DNA of 64,000 nt from Arthrobacter citreus (lineage in GTDB: Bacteria > Bacillota > Bacilli > Bacillales > Bacillaceae_G): positions 3,100,001-3,164,000 of the forward strand of contig CP053688.1 in NCBI GenBank assembly GCA_013200995.1. The letters are read 5' to 3'. This document shows, piece after piece, positions 49,912 to 58,374 of this stretch (within the stretch, counting starts at the first letter, position 1; the number at the start of each line of letters is the position of its first letter). The notes beneath the pieces were generated by a model. That model made no database searches and was not told the origin of the DNA. It worked only from the letters and a program-made list of their open reading frames with translations. Both the position numbers and the translations under genes were made by a program.

Positions 49912-50931
49912 CTATTTTAACCAATTAATTTCTCGGATGCCTAACTTTGATGTTGGTAATCCGATTAAATCATAAAACCCACCTAAAAAAGACTCAAATT
50001 CCTTTGTATTTTCAAGATAATAAACTAGCTTGCGTTCATACCTCTTTCTTTCTGAATCACTTCTAGCCAAATAGTAGCCTTCGACCGTTTCAAAATAATG
50101 AACTGGAAAAAGTAACCTAGCAAATAATAACCGCCAAGCAAACGTTGATAAGGGACTTTTCTTTTCATAACCATAAAAAAATGAAAGGATTTTCTTTTGA
50201 TAATTATCCGTGTTCTCTAGATATTCATCTCTCACCCATTCAGCAAGATCACGGCTCGGATGATCATAAATCCACTCAATCGGAACTTTTGCAAAATGAA
50301 TCTCTTTTAGTCGACGCTCCGTCATTTTTTGATGACAGATTGTTGCTGCATCAACAACTTGGGGGGTATCATCTAATTCGGTGTCTACAACATATTGGAT
50401 CGCATTCTCGGTCATTCCAAGATAATAGGGAAAGGATTCAATAAAAATTTGTTCAAAAAAATTATCTGGGTGGCTATTTACTTTATTTTGCCAAAATCTT
50501 TCTAATTGCTCTAGCCTTTTCTCCCATAAATTCTTCCATTGACCAATCCTATTTAACCTTTTTAATTCCTCTGAATATTTTCTGCCTCTCAAATGAAACG
50601 TTGCTAATTCTTCCCCATAATTATTACTACGTTCGTTTTGTCTCGTACTTTTAAATAAGGAATAATTATTCCCATCAATTTTACTCACATAATACCCTTG
50701 AACATTTTGAACAAAAGTTGCGACTGACTGATCTCCTGTTGAGCTCATAAAGTCACTTAAACCTTTCATTTCCTGTAAATCGTCCTCTTTTAAACCGCCA
50801 ATAGGAGCTAGAAAATACACCCTATTCCGCTGCCAAAACATGTAATATGACTGTACTTGAAGTAATTCAGCTGGTTGAATTTGATAATGATGAAACATGT
50901 CTTGAATGATGTTTTGGTTGCGAATAAACAT
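49912..50931 (-). CDS. yutH: YutH-like spore coat-associated protein
   Basis: A 339-residue CotS/YutH-type kinase-fold protein of the spore coat. It lacks an evident full kinase motif set. Recognisable parts are YVSKIDGNNYSLFKS, HLRGRKYSEELKRLNRIGQWKNLWE and SFPYYLGMTENAIQYVVDTE. Length equals that recalled for B. subtilis YutH. ATG 50931 is chosen over GTG 50937. Likely expressed in the mother cell. Confidence 0.87.
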   Translation of the reverse strand: MFIRNQNIIQDMFHHYQIQPAELLQVQSYYMFWQRNRVYFLAPIGGLKEDDLQEMKGLSDFMSSTGDQSVATFVQNVQGYYVSKIDGNNYSLFKSTRQNERSNNYGEELATFHLRGRKYSEELKRLNRIGQWKNLWEKRLEQLERFWQNKVNSHPDNFFEQIFIESFPYYLGMTENAIQYVVDTELDDTPQVVDAATICHQKMTERRLKEIHFAKVPIEWIYDHPSRDLAEWVRDEYLENTDNYQKKILSFFYGYEKKSPLSTFAWRLLFARLLFPVHYFETVEGYYLARSDSERKRYERKLVYYLENTKEFESFLGGFYDLIGLPTSKLGIREINWLK

Positions 50932-51070
50932 CACCACTCACATCCTTCTATAACCTACTTATTAATATATATGTCACAAATCCCAAAACCTGTACCATAC
51001 TTTTTACTTTCAACAGATAAACCGAATGGCCATACACAAAAAAGGAGAAAATGACGTAGTATAAATATGT

Positions 51071-51194
51071 AAAGTGGAAGCGGGTTGGTCAGCCCTGACA
51101 AGCATCAGACAAAAGCCAAGAAAAGTTGCCTTTTACTTTTATTGGAATTTGTCTGATGACCTCGTAGGGCTACCCGCTGGAACTAGACATCTCG
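51071..51194. repeat. Long-hairpin intergenic repeat, unit 1
   Basis: AGCGGGTT-AGCCCT and CATCAGACAAA (51079-51112) pair with TTTGTCTGATG and AGGGCT-ACCCGCT (51148-51178). It ends with GGAACTAGACATCTCG. This resembles a repeat type common in Bacillus intergenic regions. Confidence 0.7.
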
Positions 51195-51299
51195 AAAAGT
51201 GGAAGTGGGTTGGTTAGCCCTGACAAGCGGTTGTTTTTTAACCTTTAATGGAATTGGCTTATGAACTCGTAAGGCTCCCCGTCGGAACTAGACATCTCG
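51195..51299. repeat. Long-hairpin intergenic repeat, unit 2
   Basis: A diverged tandem copy of unit 1: GTGGAAGTGGGTTGGTTAGC at the start and GGAACTAGACATCTCG at the end, with most of the inner arm lost. Confidence 0.65.
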
Positions 51300-51325
51300 A
51301 AAAGTGGTAGCATGTTGCTAGCCAC
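51300..51325. repeat. Long-hairpin intergenic repeat, truncated unit 3
   Basis: Only the first part, AAAGTGGTAGCATGTTGCTA, is kept. The remaining gap to 51518 holds nothing that I recognise except a probable promoter for yutG. Confidence 0.5.
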
Positions 51326-51518
51326 ATTGGAAATTAACACGCTTTATAATTTTTTATCTATTATTAGCTTTTTTTATAAAGGGGAATAATGTTCAGGTAT
51401 CGAATCATATATAATTAATCCTCTTATTTCTTTATTAAATAAAGTAACAATTCAGTGAGTAGACAAAGTCCCGAGAATTTATAGTAATTAAATTAATCGA
51501 TAAGGAAAAGGTGATGAC

Positions 51519-52040
51519 ATGGATTATTTAAATCACGATTTAGAAAAGACTGCATTATCGTTGTTAGAAAAAAGAGGCGTAACACTCGATGATATTGCTG
51601 ATTTAGTATACTTTTTACAAAGTAAATACCATGAAAACTTATCTATGGATGAGTGTAAACACAATGTTGAACGAGTCTTAACAAAACGTGAGATACAAAA
51701 TGCTATCATTACTGGTATTGAATTAGATATCTTAGCAGAGCAAGATAAGCTTCAGGAGCCTTTGTTAGCTATTATTAAAAAAGATGAAGGCCTTTATGGC
51801 ATTGATGAAATAATTGCCTTATCAATTGTAAATGTATATGGTTCAATTGGTTTTACAAATTACGGTTATATTGATAAATTAAAACCTGGTATTTTAGAAC
51901 GATTAAATGACAAATCAACTGGTTTAGTGAATACGTTTTTAGATGATATTGTTGGAGCTATTGCAGCTGCGGCATCTAGTCGTCTTGCGCATCGTGCAGC
52001 GCATAAAAAAGCTGATCAACTTAAAGCTGGGGATGAATAA
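51519..52040 (+). CDS. yutG: Phosphatidylglycerophosphatase A-like protein (YutG)
   Basis: The 173-residue protein is of the YutG/PgpA-related type: EGLYGIDEIIALSIVNVYGSIGFTNYGYIDK and FLDDIVGAIAAAASSRLAHR recall the PgpA core, although membrane helices are weak. A phosphatase role in phosphatidylglycerol synthesis is inferred from the family only. AAAAGGTG precedes ATG 51519. Confidence 0.85.
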   Translation: MDYLNHDLEKTALSLLEKRGVTLDDIADLVYFLQSKYHENLSMDECKHNVERVLTKREIQNAIITGIELDILAEQDKLQEPLLAIIKKDEGLYGIDEIIALSIVNVYGSIGFTNYGYIDKLKPGILERLNDKSTGLVNTFLDDIVGAIAAAASSRLAHRAAHKKADQLKAGDE

Positions 52041-52085
52041 AAAAAGGGCTCATAAGTTAATTACTTATGAGTCCTTTTTTTATTT
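52041..52085. terminator. Terminator shared by yutG and yutF
   Basis: AAAAGGGCTCATAAGT pairs with ACTTATGAGTCCTTTT. Confidence 0.85.
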
Positions 52086-52856
52086 TTAAATGTATTTAAT
52101 CCACTCTTCTAATGAATCTACTGAATATGTAGGCTGCTTTTCATAATTTGAAAGCATCTCTCTAGTCGTAACCCCAGTATGAACAATTAATGTGTCCACA
52201 CCAGTATTGATCCCTGCCATGATGTCAGTATCATAGTAATCCCCAATCATTAACGTATCCTCTTTAGCAACTCCTAATACTTTTAATGCTTGCTCCATAA
52301 TGATTGCTTCTGGCTTCCCTATAAAAATTGGTTTTACTGTAGTCGATACAGCGATTACGGAAGTTAATGAACCGTTCCCTGGTAATAAACCTCTTTCAGT
52401 AGGAATAGCGATATCACCATTCGTTGAGATAAACGTAGCTCCATTTCTTACCGCGATACATGCTTTAGCTAATTTCTCATAATTAATATCTCGATCTAGA
52501 CCACTAACAACAAAATCAGGATTCTCATCTGTAATTGTCAAACCAACTTCTTCTAATGCAAATTCTAAGCCCTCTTCACCAATCATATAAACAGTTGCAT
52601 CTGTTTTTTTCTCTTTTATGAAGTTTGCCGTTGCATTGCTTGTTGTAAATACTTGTTCTTTTGTAGTTGGTATATTGAACGAATTAAGTTTATCGGCTAC
52701 CTGCTCTGGTCTACGTGTAGAATTATTTGTGACAAAAAGATAAGGAATATTTTTTTCCTTCAGAGCCTTAATAAAATGACTCGCCTCTTCTATTTGTTCC
52801 TCTCCACGATACATAGTACCATCTAAGTCGATTAAGTATCCTTTATATTGTTTCAT
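52086..52856 (-). CDS. yutF: HAD-superfamily phosphatase (YutF, NagD/AraL type)
   Basis: This 256-residue HAD hydrolase carries all four motifs: DLDGTMYRG (nucleophile Asp, about residue 10), FVTNNSTR (about 42), Lys in FIGKPEA (about 178) and MIGDYYDTDIMAG (about 202). Members hydrolyse sugar or nucleotide phosphates. Length equals that recalled for YutF of B. subtilis. Confidence 0.93.
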   Translation of the reverse strand: MKQYKGYLIDLDGTMYRGEEQIEEASHFIKALKEKNIPYLFVTNNSTRRPEQVADKLNSFNIPTTKEQVFTTSNATANFIKEKKTDATVYMIGEEGLEFALEEVGLTITDENPDFVVSGLDRDINYEKLAKACIAVRNGATFISTNGDIAIPTERGLLPGNGSLTSVIAVSTTVKPIFIGKPEAIIMEQALKVLGVAKEDTLMIGDYYDTDIMAGINTGVDTLIVHTGVTTREMLSNYEKQPTYSVDSLEEWIKYI

Positions 52857-52914
52857 TTTGACACTCCTTACTAATCAGACTGTTTACTTCGAAAGAATGT
52901 AAACAAACTATAAT

Positions 52915-53364
52915 TTATTTTTCTTCATCGCTACTAAAAGCATTGATTACACCTAGCTCTTTATCTAAAAAAGTTTGAACCGCAATCGGGAATTCTTTGT
53001 ATGCTTCTATATTTTCACTTAATGTAATTACTATATTTTCAGTAATTTTCACTGTATAGTCTTGTAATAAATGTTTTCGAATCGGAATTAATTTCTTTAT
53101 TGAATCTCCAATAGAAGTAGTAATTACTTTTTCATCCATTAATATATCGACAATATCATCATAACTTCCTGGATCTCTCATTATAAAGCCATCAATCATT
53201 GTATTACCAATATCTAACATACTGTCAATTAATAGATGTGTCATTCTTTCCAAAGCTAACTCGTCTGTTTTATTCTTTGGTTGGCTATTTGACTCATAAA
53301 ATTCAAGCAGTGAATTCATTACTTCAATTCGATCTAATATGTTTTGACGATTTACAAAGTACAT
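52915..53364 (-). CDS. yutE: YutE-like DUF86 (HepT-fold) protein
   Basis: A 149-residue all-helical protein of the DUF86/HepT fold: RQNILDRIEVMNSLLEFYE at the start and MTHLLIDSMLDIGNTMIDGF. HepT toxins need an RX4HXY motif; here the matching stretch IPIRKHLLQDYTV has Gln where the His is expected, and no MNT nucleotidyltransferase gene adjoins. It is therefore probably not an active toxin. Position between yutF and yutD is as in B. subtilis. Confidence 0.85.
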   Translation of the reverse strand: MYFVNRQNILDRIEVMNSLLEFYESNSQPKNKTDELALERMTHLLIDSMLDIGNTMIDGFIMRDPGSYDDIVDILMDEKVITTSIGDSIKKLIPIRKHLLQDYTVKITENIVITLSENIEAYKEFPIAVQTFLDKELGVINAFSSDEEK

Positions 53365-53536
53365 ATGTACACTTCCTTCTCAATTCTATCTTCTACATTT
53401 TACGGACTTATATTTATTTTATAGCTAAATTCGAAAAAAATCGACAAATGAAAGCGTTTCTTACCGAATTTTGTTATATTATATAGGTGAATATTTTTTG
53501 GGGCTAATTTTTGAAGTATGAATTTGTACTATAGGG

Positions 53537-53653
53537 ATGAAGAAGAATAACCCTATATGCAATTTAGAATGTTTTATAAAGTGTGATGATGCATTTAATA
53601 TTGCTTTAAAAGTTACTTCCGGTGATTTACTAGAAGGAAACTTTATGCAGTAA
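53537..53653 (+). CDS. Possible small ORF (38 aa)
   Basis: MKKNNPICNLECFIKCDDAF then NIALKVTSGDLLEGNFMQ. It contains two cysteines spaced CNLEC. GGG directly precedes the ATG, which is too close for a good site, and no promoter is clear. It may be a fragment. The rest of 53365-53750 shows nothing else. Confidence 0.25.
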   Translation: MKKNNPICNLECFIKCDDAFNIALKVTSGDLLEGNFMQ

Positions 53654-53750
53654 TTTAGTTGAAGCTCATTCAATTAGAATGAGCGACGTAAATTGTGTGA
53701 CATATTAAATATCATCATCATCTTAATTAAGTATAATGGAGGAATTAAAA

Positions 53751-54020
53751 ATGTCTGATCGTTTTTTCTTATATGATGACACTACTCAAGCAAAAACCCG
53801 TTTTGTAAGCTTTATGGGAGAAGAACAAAGACATGATCTTGCTTTAATCTATTCAGATCGTCATTATGGAAAAGTTATCATTTTAGATATGCTAAGTAAC
53901 CGATTTGCAATTATTGGACATGATGATTTAAAAGAAGAAGGATATTTAGAATTTGCTTTTGGAATTTCTGAAGAAAAGGCTGCTGAATTATTAGATTTCT
54001 TAAATGAAATCATTTACTAA
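53751..54020 (+). CDS. DUF3055-family protein
   Basis: The 89-residue protein strongly recalls a conserved Bacillus family: MSDRFFLYDDTTQAKTRFVS, FMGEEQRHDLALIYSDRHYGK and FAFGISEEKAAELLDFL. Function unknown. TGGAGGA before ATG 53751 decides it over ATG 53736. It lies beside a cluster of DnaA boxes. Confidence 0.88.
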   Translation: MSDRFFLYDDTTQAKTRFVSFMGEEQRHDLALIYSDRHYGKVIILDMLSNRFAIIGHDDLKEEGYLEFAFGISEEKAAELLDFLNEIIY

Positions 54021-54025
54021 TTTCT

Positions 54026-54195
54026 TGTGGATAAATAAACTATTTTTATTAAATAATCAGAAAAAAGTGGATAACTATAAAGTTGTCCACTTTTTTTGTG
54101 ATTAAGTCCTCACTTATACACATTTTGTTGAAAGATTCAAACTTATCCACAAGGTTCATACTGTTTTAAAAAATCAAAAAATAACTTTATCCACA
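54026..54195. promoter_or_regulatory. Cluster of DnaA boxes
   Basis: Three perfect boxes: TGTGGATAA at 54026-54034, TTATCCACA at 54143-54151 and 54187-54195. Two more match eight of nine: AGTGGATAA at 54066-54074 and TTATACACA at 54114-54122. They fill the gap between the DUF3055 gene and yutD. They may bind DnaA and act as a titration or regulatory site. Confidence 0.7.
54060..54102 (+). terminator. Terminator after the DUF3055 gene
   Basis: AAAAAGTGGA-AACT pairs with AGTT-TCCACTTTTT. Confidence 0.75.
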
Positions 54196-54209
54196 GCTAG
54201 AAAATAATA

Positions 54210-54238
54210 AAAACTGATGGGGAGCCATCAGTTTTTTA
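54210..54238 (-). terminator. Terminator at the end of yutD
   Basis: AAAACTGATGG pairs with CCATCAGTTTT and overlaps the stop. Confidence 0.8.
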
Positions 54239-54503
54239 CTTTTTTTACAACAAAATATTTACATCCAAAATTACAGTATTCATAAATATATTCACGTAAC
54301 GTGCTGATTTTAGAATCATAAGGGACATTTTTTTGAGAATCATCAAAAAATCCTCTTAGTCTTAGCTGCTCATAGCCCCAGTCTCCTACGATGTAATCGT
54401 ATTTTGACAGGATTTCAGCATATCTAGCTTTAAAGGCTTCTTCATTGAATCCTTCACGGTAATCTTCAACTATTTCATAACAAATATTCTGTACGCAAAC
54501 CAA
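54228..54503 (-). CDS. yutD: YutD-like DUF1027 protein
   Basis: The 91-residue protein has CYEIVEDYREGFNEEAFKAR, YDYIVGDWGYEQLRLRGFFD and a C-terminal EYCNFGCKYFVVKKV. These are the YutD signature. Function unknown. The start is TTG 54503 after AAGGAGAA. It is convergent with the DUF3055 gene. Confidence 0.92.
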   Translation of the reverse strand: MVCVQNICYEIVEDYREGFNEEAFKARYAEILSKYDYIVGDWGYEQLRLRGFFDDSQKNVPYDSKISTLREYIYEYCNFGCKYFVVKKVKN

Positions 54504-54594
54504 ATTGTATTCTCCTTCCTTTTACTCCCATAAATATGTAACCAACATTTTTGGCATACTAATTTTACATTGATTATTAAAAGGTGGTATTAAT

Positions 54595-55206
54595 ATGCGA
54601 AAATATTTAGTCTGTTTGTTAACTTTATTTTTATTAACTGGCTGTTCATTTGGTCCAAGTAAATCGAGACAATTAAATTATGAAGACGTAACATATCAAA
54701 ATGAACATCGATCAAATCCAACACCAAAACAATTAAATACAAAGCCAATGGAATTAGGTGATGTAAACGCTAAAATGTCAAATAACTCTTACAAAGATTA
54801 TGGCTTTTCTAGACTACAAAAGCAAGATGTTTTAGGTAAAGATGGTGATTATACACTAACAATTGATAAACAAGAAGTATCAAAATTCATCTCATATTTA
54901 GTTGTAAAGTTACCAGATGTAGATGATGCAGCTGCATTAGTGACAGACCAAGAAGTTTTGATTGCTTATCGAGCAAGTGGAGATAAAGCACTAATTAAAT
55001 CACAGGTCGAAAAAACGGCACAATCTGCACTACCTACTTACTATCATATCTATACTTCTAATTCAATGAAAAATATTAATAGTATCGAGGATTTAAATAA
55101 GTACGGCCAACTTAATGATGGACAATTAGAACAAAATATACAAGAACTAGCTGAAGGATTTGACATAAGTAAACAAAGCATGCATTTTGATCAAATTTCA
55201 AAATAA
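54595..55206 (+). CDS. yutC: YhcN/YlaJ-family sporulation lipoprotein (YutC)
   Basis: The 203-residue lipoprotein has signal MRKYLVCLLTLFLLTGC and lipobox Cys17. The mature part has the YhcN/YlaJ domain (about 85-165: VSKFISYLVVKLPDVDDAAALVTDQEVLIAY). Proteins of this family are found in spore membranes. AAAGGTGG precedes ATG 54595. A terminator follows. Confidence 0.88.
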   Translation: MRKYLVCLLTLFLLTGCSFGPSKSRQLNYEDVTYQNEHRSNPTPKQLNTKPMELGDVNAKMSNNSYKDYGFSRLQKQDVLGKDGDYTLTIDKQEVSKFISYLVVKLPDVDDAAALVTDQEVLIAYRASGDKALIKSQVEKTAQSALPTYYHIYTSNSMKNINSIEDLNKYGQLNDGQLEQNIQELAEGFDISKQSMHFDQISK

Positions 55207-55210
55207 TGAA

Positions 55211-55244
55211 TAAAGCACTAGCATAAATTGCTAGTGCTTTATTA
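55211..55244. terminator. Terminator shared by yutC and lipA
   Basis: TAAAGCACTAGCA pairs with TGCTAGTGCTTTA. Confidence 0.85.
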
Positions 55245-56129
55245 TTATGCTTGTTTTGCCGCCTCTACTTGTTCGTCAGCATGATATGAAGAACGAACTA
55301 ATGGTCCAGCCTCACAATGTGAGAAGCCTTTTCCTAATGCTATTTCTTTCAGTGCTGCAAACTCGTCAGGAGTATAATATTTCTTTACAGTTAAATGTGT
55401 TTTTGTTGGTTGTAAGTATTGACCTAAAGTAATGATATTTACACCTGCTGCACGTAAATCATCCATTGCTTCGTAAATTTGTTCATTTGTTTCACCTAGA
55501 CCAAGCATAATGCTTGATTTTGTAGGAATGCTAGGGTTAATCTCTTTTGCTCTACGTAAAAATTCAAGTGATCTGTCATACGTAGCTCTTGCACGAACAC
55601 GTGGAGTTAACTCTCTAACCGTTTCAATATTGTGATTCATAATATCTGGTTTTGCATCCATTAACATTTTAAGGTTTTCAAATTTCCCACCCATATCAGA
55701 AGGTAAAACTTCGATTGTCGTAAATGGATTCGCTTTTCTAACTTCTCTAACTGTTTCAGCAAATACAGCTGCTCCACCATCTCTTAAATCATCACGAGCA
55801 ACCGCTGTAATTACTACGTGCTTTAAGTTCATTTGTGTTACTGATTCAGCAACACGTACTGGCTCTTGTAAATCAAGTTCAGTTGGTAAGCCAGTTTTTA
55901 CAGCACAAAAACGACAAGCACGTGTACAAACCGCACCTAAAATCATGAATGTTGCTGTTTTTCTAACTGCCCAACATTCGTGGATATTTGGACAACGAGC
56001 TTCTTCACAAACAGTGTGAAGATTTTTTGAACGCATCATTTTTTTTAATTCTGTGTAAGATTCATTTGTATTTAATTTTATTTTTAGCCACTCTGGCTTT
56101 CTTAAATATTCTTCCTTTTTTGATGCCAT
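55245..56129 (-). CDS. lipA: Lipoyl synthase
   Basis: This 294-residue radical SAM enzyme inserts two sulfurs into octanoyl groups to make lipoate on 2-oxoacid dehydrogenases and the glycine cleavage system. The auxiliary cluster motif is [12 protein letters not shown] (about residue 40). The SAM cluster motif is CTRACRFC (about 65). C-terminal RSSYHAD is the conserved end motif. GGAGGA places the start at ATG 56129 rather than 56144. Confidence 0.97.
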   Translation of the reverse strand: MASKKEEYLRKPEWLKIKLNTNESYTELKKMMRSKNLHTVCEEARCPNIHECWAVRKTATFMILGAVCTRACRFCAVKTGLPTELDLQEPVRVAESVTQMNLKHVVITAVARDDLRDGGAAVFAETVREVRKANPFTTIEVLPSDMGGKFENLKMLMDAKPDIMNHNIETVRELTPRVRARATYDRSLEFLRRAKEINPSIPTKSSIMLGLGETNEQIYEAMDDLRAAGVNIITLGQYLQPTKTHLTVKKYYTPDEFAALKEIALGKGFSHCEAGPLVRSSYHADEQVEAAKQA

Positions 56130-56312
56130 TTGAAATTCCTCCAACGTCTATTCGTTTACGACTTATTTCATTTTTTCTTCCAATAGTATATATATTACTA
56201 CATTTTTCGTCGATATGAAAAACTTTCGTTTGATTATCCCTATAATTTCCATTTATGAAAGTTGCTCCTTTAACCAAACTATAAATATAAATCAATTTAA
56301 AGGATGATGGTT

Positions 56313-57299
56313 TTGAAAAAAATAATTGTACTTTTTTGTATGGTGGTTATCTTCATAGTACCATCATTTACAAATGCAGAAGAAATTGATCAAGCCGAGC
56401 TAAATAAAGAACGAATGGCCTTATATAAAAAAGGAGAAACACTAACCTTTATCCCTTGGTATTATTTTGCGGCTATCGATACATACGAACGAAATGTACG
56501 AAGTGTAAGAAGAGATATACCAAAACGCGAAAATGGAGTCCTTTCAATCTATATTAAGCCTGAGGATTGGAGCGGACTTTCAAATCCAGTTAAGAAAGAC
56601 ACTTACGCTCCTACTATTCATTTATTTAGTGGGATTGGTTTAGATGGAAATAATGATGGTAAAGCATCAGTAGAGGATGATGAGGATATTTTATACACTT
56701 TTATTCATCGTTTACATTTCTACGGGCCAACAAGACAATATATTCGAATGATGCTTTGGGATTATTACCAAAGAGCAATAACTGTTGATATGATCGATGA
56801 GTATGCTCGATTATATCAATATTTTGGAAAATTAAATATTGAAGGAAATGCTTTCCCATTACCAATTAATAGTACACATAGTTACCGTAGTACTTGGGGT
56901 GCTCCTCGAAGTTTCGGTGGACGAAGAGTTCACGAAGGGACCGATATATTCGCAAATTATGGGACGCCAGTGAGATCAACCTGCTATGGAATTATTGAAA
57001 CAAAAGGTTGGAATCGAATTGGAGGATGGAGAATCGGAATTCGAGATTTAAATAATAACTATCATTACTACGCTCACTTAGGTGGTTTTAATAAAGATAT
57101 TCAAAAGGGTCAAATAGTTGAGCCTGGTACACTAATTGGCTATGTTGGAAGTACTGGCTATGGACCTCCTGGCACATCAGGGAAGTTCCCACCTCATCTA
57201 CATTATGGCATATACAAAGATAACGGCTATGGTGAATGGTCTTATGATCCATATCCTAGACTTCGACTGTGGGAACGACAAAATAGAAATAAAAAATAA
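56313..57299 (+). CDS. yunA: M23-family metallopeptidase (YunA)
   Basis: About 328 residues: signal peptide to about residue 22 (VPSFTNA), an unfamiliar middle domain and a C-terminal LytM/M23 domain. Zinc ligands are in VHEGTDIFANYGTPV (His and Asp) and HLHYGIY. It should cut peptidoglycan cross-bridges outside the membrane. AAAGGATGATGG followed by TTG 56313 decides the start over the ATG at 56304, which is too close to the site. Confidence 0.92.
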   Translation: MKKIIVLFCMVVIFIVPSFTNAEEIDQAELNKERMALYKKGETLTFIPWYYFAAIDTYERNVRSVRRDIPKRENGVLSIYIKPEDWSGLSNPVKKDTYAPTIHLFSGIGLDGNNDGKASVEDDEDILYTFIHRLHFYGPTRQYIRMMLWDYYQRAITVDMIDEYARLYQYFGKLNIEGNAFPLPINSTHSYRSTWGAPRSFGGRRVHEGTDIFANYGTPVRSTCYGIIETKGWNRIGGWRIGIRDLNNNYHYYAHLGGFNKDIQKGQIVEPGTLIGYVGSTGYGPPGTSGKFPPHLHYGIYKDNGYGEWSYDPYPRLRLWERQNRNKK

Positions 57300-57302
57300 C
57301 AT

Positions 57303-57350
57303 AAAAAGAGGCTGTCCCATGAGTATTTTTTTATGGGTATCCTCTTTTTA
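57303..57350 (+). terminator. Terminator after yunA
   Basis: AAAAAGAGG-CCCAT pairs with ATGGG-CCTCTTTTT. Confidence 0.85.
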
Positions 57351-57378
57351 TTGAAAGTAAGAATGTGGAACGTGAATA

Positions 57379-57424
57379 AAGGGCATCCAATAGTCAGATC
57401 CTCTTGACCTTTTAGGACACCCTT
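57379..57424 (-). terminator. Terminator after yunB
   Basis: AAGGGTGTCC pairs with GGATGCCCTT, then TTATT on the minus strand. Confidence 0.65.
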
Positions 57425-57441
57425 ACTCTCTTTTGAATGGT

Positions 57442-58266
57442 TTATTTTTTTCCATTTGTTATTGACGGTATTTGTTTTGTATTCGGTGTAAATGGAATAT
57501 AATTTGGTACTTCTCCATCAATAATTTCAGTAGCAATCGGTACTTCAACTTTAACCTTTGTTGATTTTGTACTAAATGGAATAATTACATTCATGTTTAC
57601 TTCCACATTCATAATAATTTCGACTACAGAATTATTAAATCCAAAAGGCTTAACTTCCTGCGAAACATTTGCTATCGTATCGCCTACTACAGAAAAGCGC
57701 ACCGGAATGGTAGGTCCGAGTTTACCTAATAGTACTGTATTTGTAATGACACCTATTGGAACCTTTAAATAGAGTCCGTCATGGTCTGTCTCCATTTTTT
57801 TCTTTTCTGCACTCGATAAGGATAAAAATGAAAGATCCCCATTTTCAACTCTACGTATGTTTTCTTCAACATGTCGTGTAGTAGAACCAATAATTTTATT
57901 GATTAAATATGTATTCGTACTAATTACTTCTTTCCCATTTCCATCTACATCTCTAACGATAATATCCTGTCCCTTTAATTCCTTAGACGCAGATTCATAT
58001 GCTTTGTTTACAATTGAAGATGCAATTCGTCTCGTTTGTTTCTCAGAATACTTTAAAATTGTAGGTGAGAACATTTTATCAATTTTCCAAAATGAATAGA
58101 TAGAAAAGATTAAAAAGACAATGGTAATCACAACATATTTATTAGGGAGTACTTTATCTATTGATTTAAAGATTTGAGTATATCCTAATTTAAAACCAAC
58201 TAATGATTTATTCTTTGAAACAAAAATTTTTTTCTTTGGAACACGTCTATACTTAAACTTCTTCAT
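57442..58266 (-). CDS. yunB: Sporulation protein YunB
   Basis: About 274 residues with a basic N-terminus (KFKYRRVPKKKIF), one membrane segment (about 46-66) and a long outer domain: IASSIVNKAYESA, a stretch ending NKIIGSTTRH, and VPIGVITNTVLLGKLGPTIPV. This matches the YunB family, which affects spore formation and is made in the mother cell. GGGGG favours ATG 58266 over 58275. Confidence 0.9.
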   Translation of the reverse strand: MKKFKYRRVPKKKIFVSKNKSLVGFKLGYTQIFKSIDKVLPNKYVVITIVFLIFSIYSFWKIDKMFSPTILKYSEKQTRRIASSIVNKAYESASKELKGQDIIVRDVDGNGKEVISTNTYLINKIIGSTTRHVEENIRRVENGDLSFLSLSSAEKKKMETDHDGLYLKVPIGVITNTVLLGKLGPTIPVRFSVVGDTIANVSQEVKPFGFNNSVVEIIMNVEVNMNVIIPFSTKSTKVKVEVPIATEIIDGEVPNYIPFTPNTKQIPSITNGKK

Positions 58267-58334
58267 TGTATCCATGCCCCCTTACTAATGGGTATGCATG
58301 TCACTGCCTGTTCATTCTCATAGTATTTAGAGCA

Positions 58335-58372
58335 CAAAAAAAGATGTTCCAACTATTTCATTGAAACATCTC
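58335..58372 (-). terminator. Terminator after the HD-GYP gene
   Basis: AGATGTT-CAA pairs with TTG-AACATCT, then T-run on the minus strand. Confidence 0.75.
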
Positions 58373-58374
58373 GT

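Noticed and set aside
51071..51325. CRISPR-like direct repeats
   Set aside because: Units are about 105-124 bases with no unique spacers of even size, and no cas genes are present.
53479..53673. ORF of 64 codons on the minus strand
   Set aside because: No ribosome binding site, low-complexity composition, and a competing short ORF on the plus strand.
56062..56295. ORF of 77 codons on the minus strand
   Set aside because: It overlaps the start of lipA in another frame and has no good ribosome binding site or family features.
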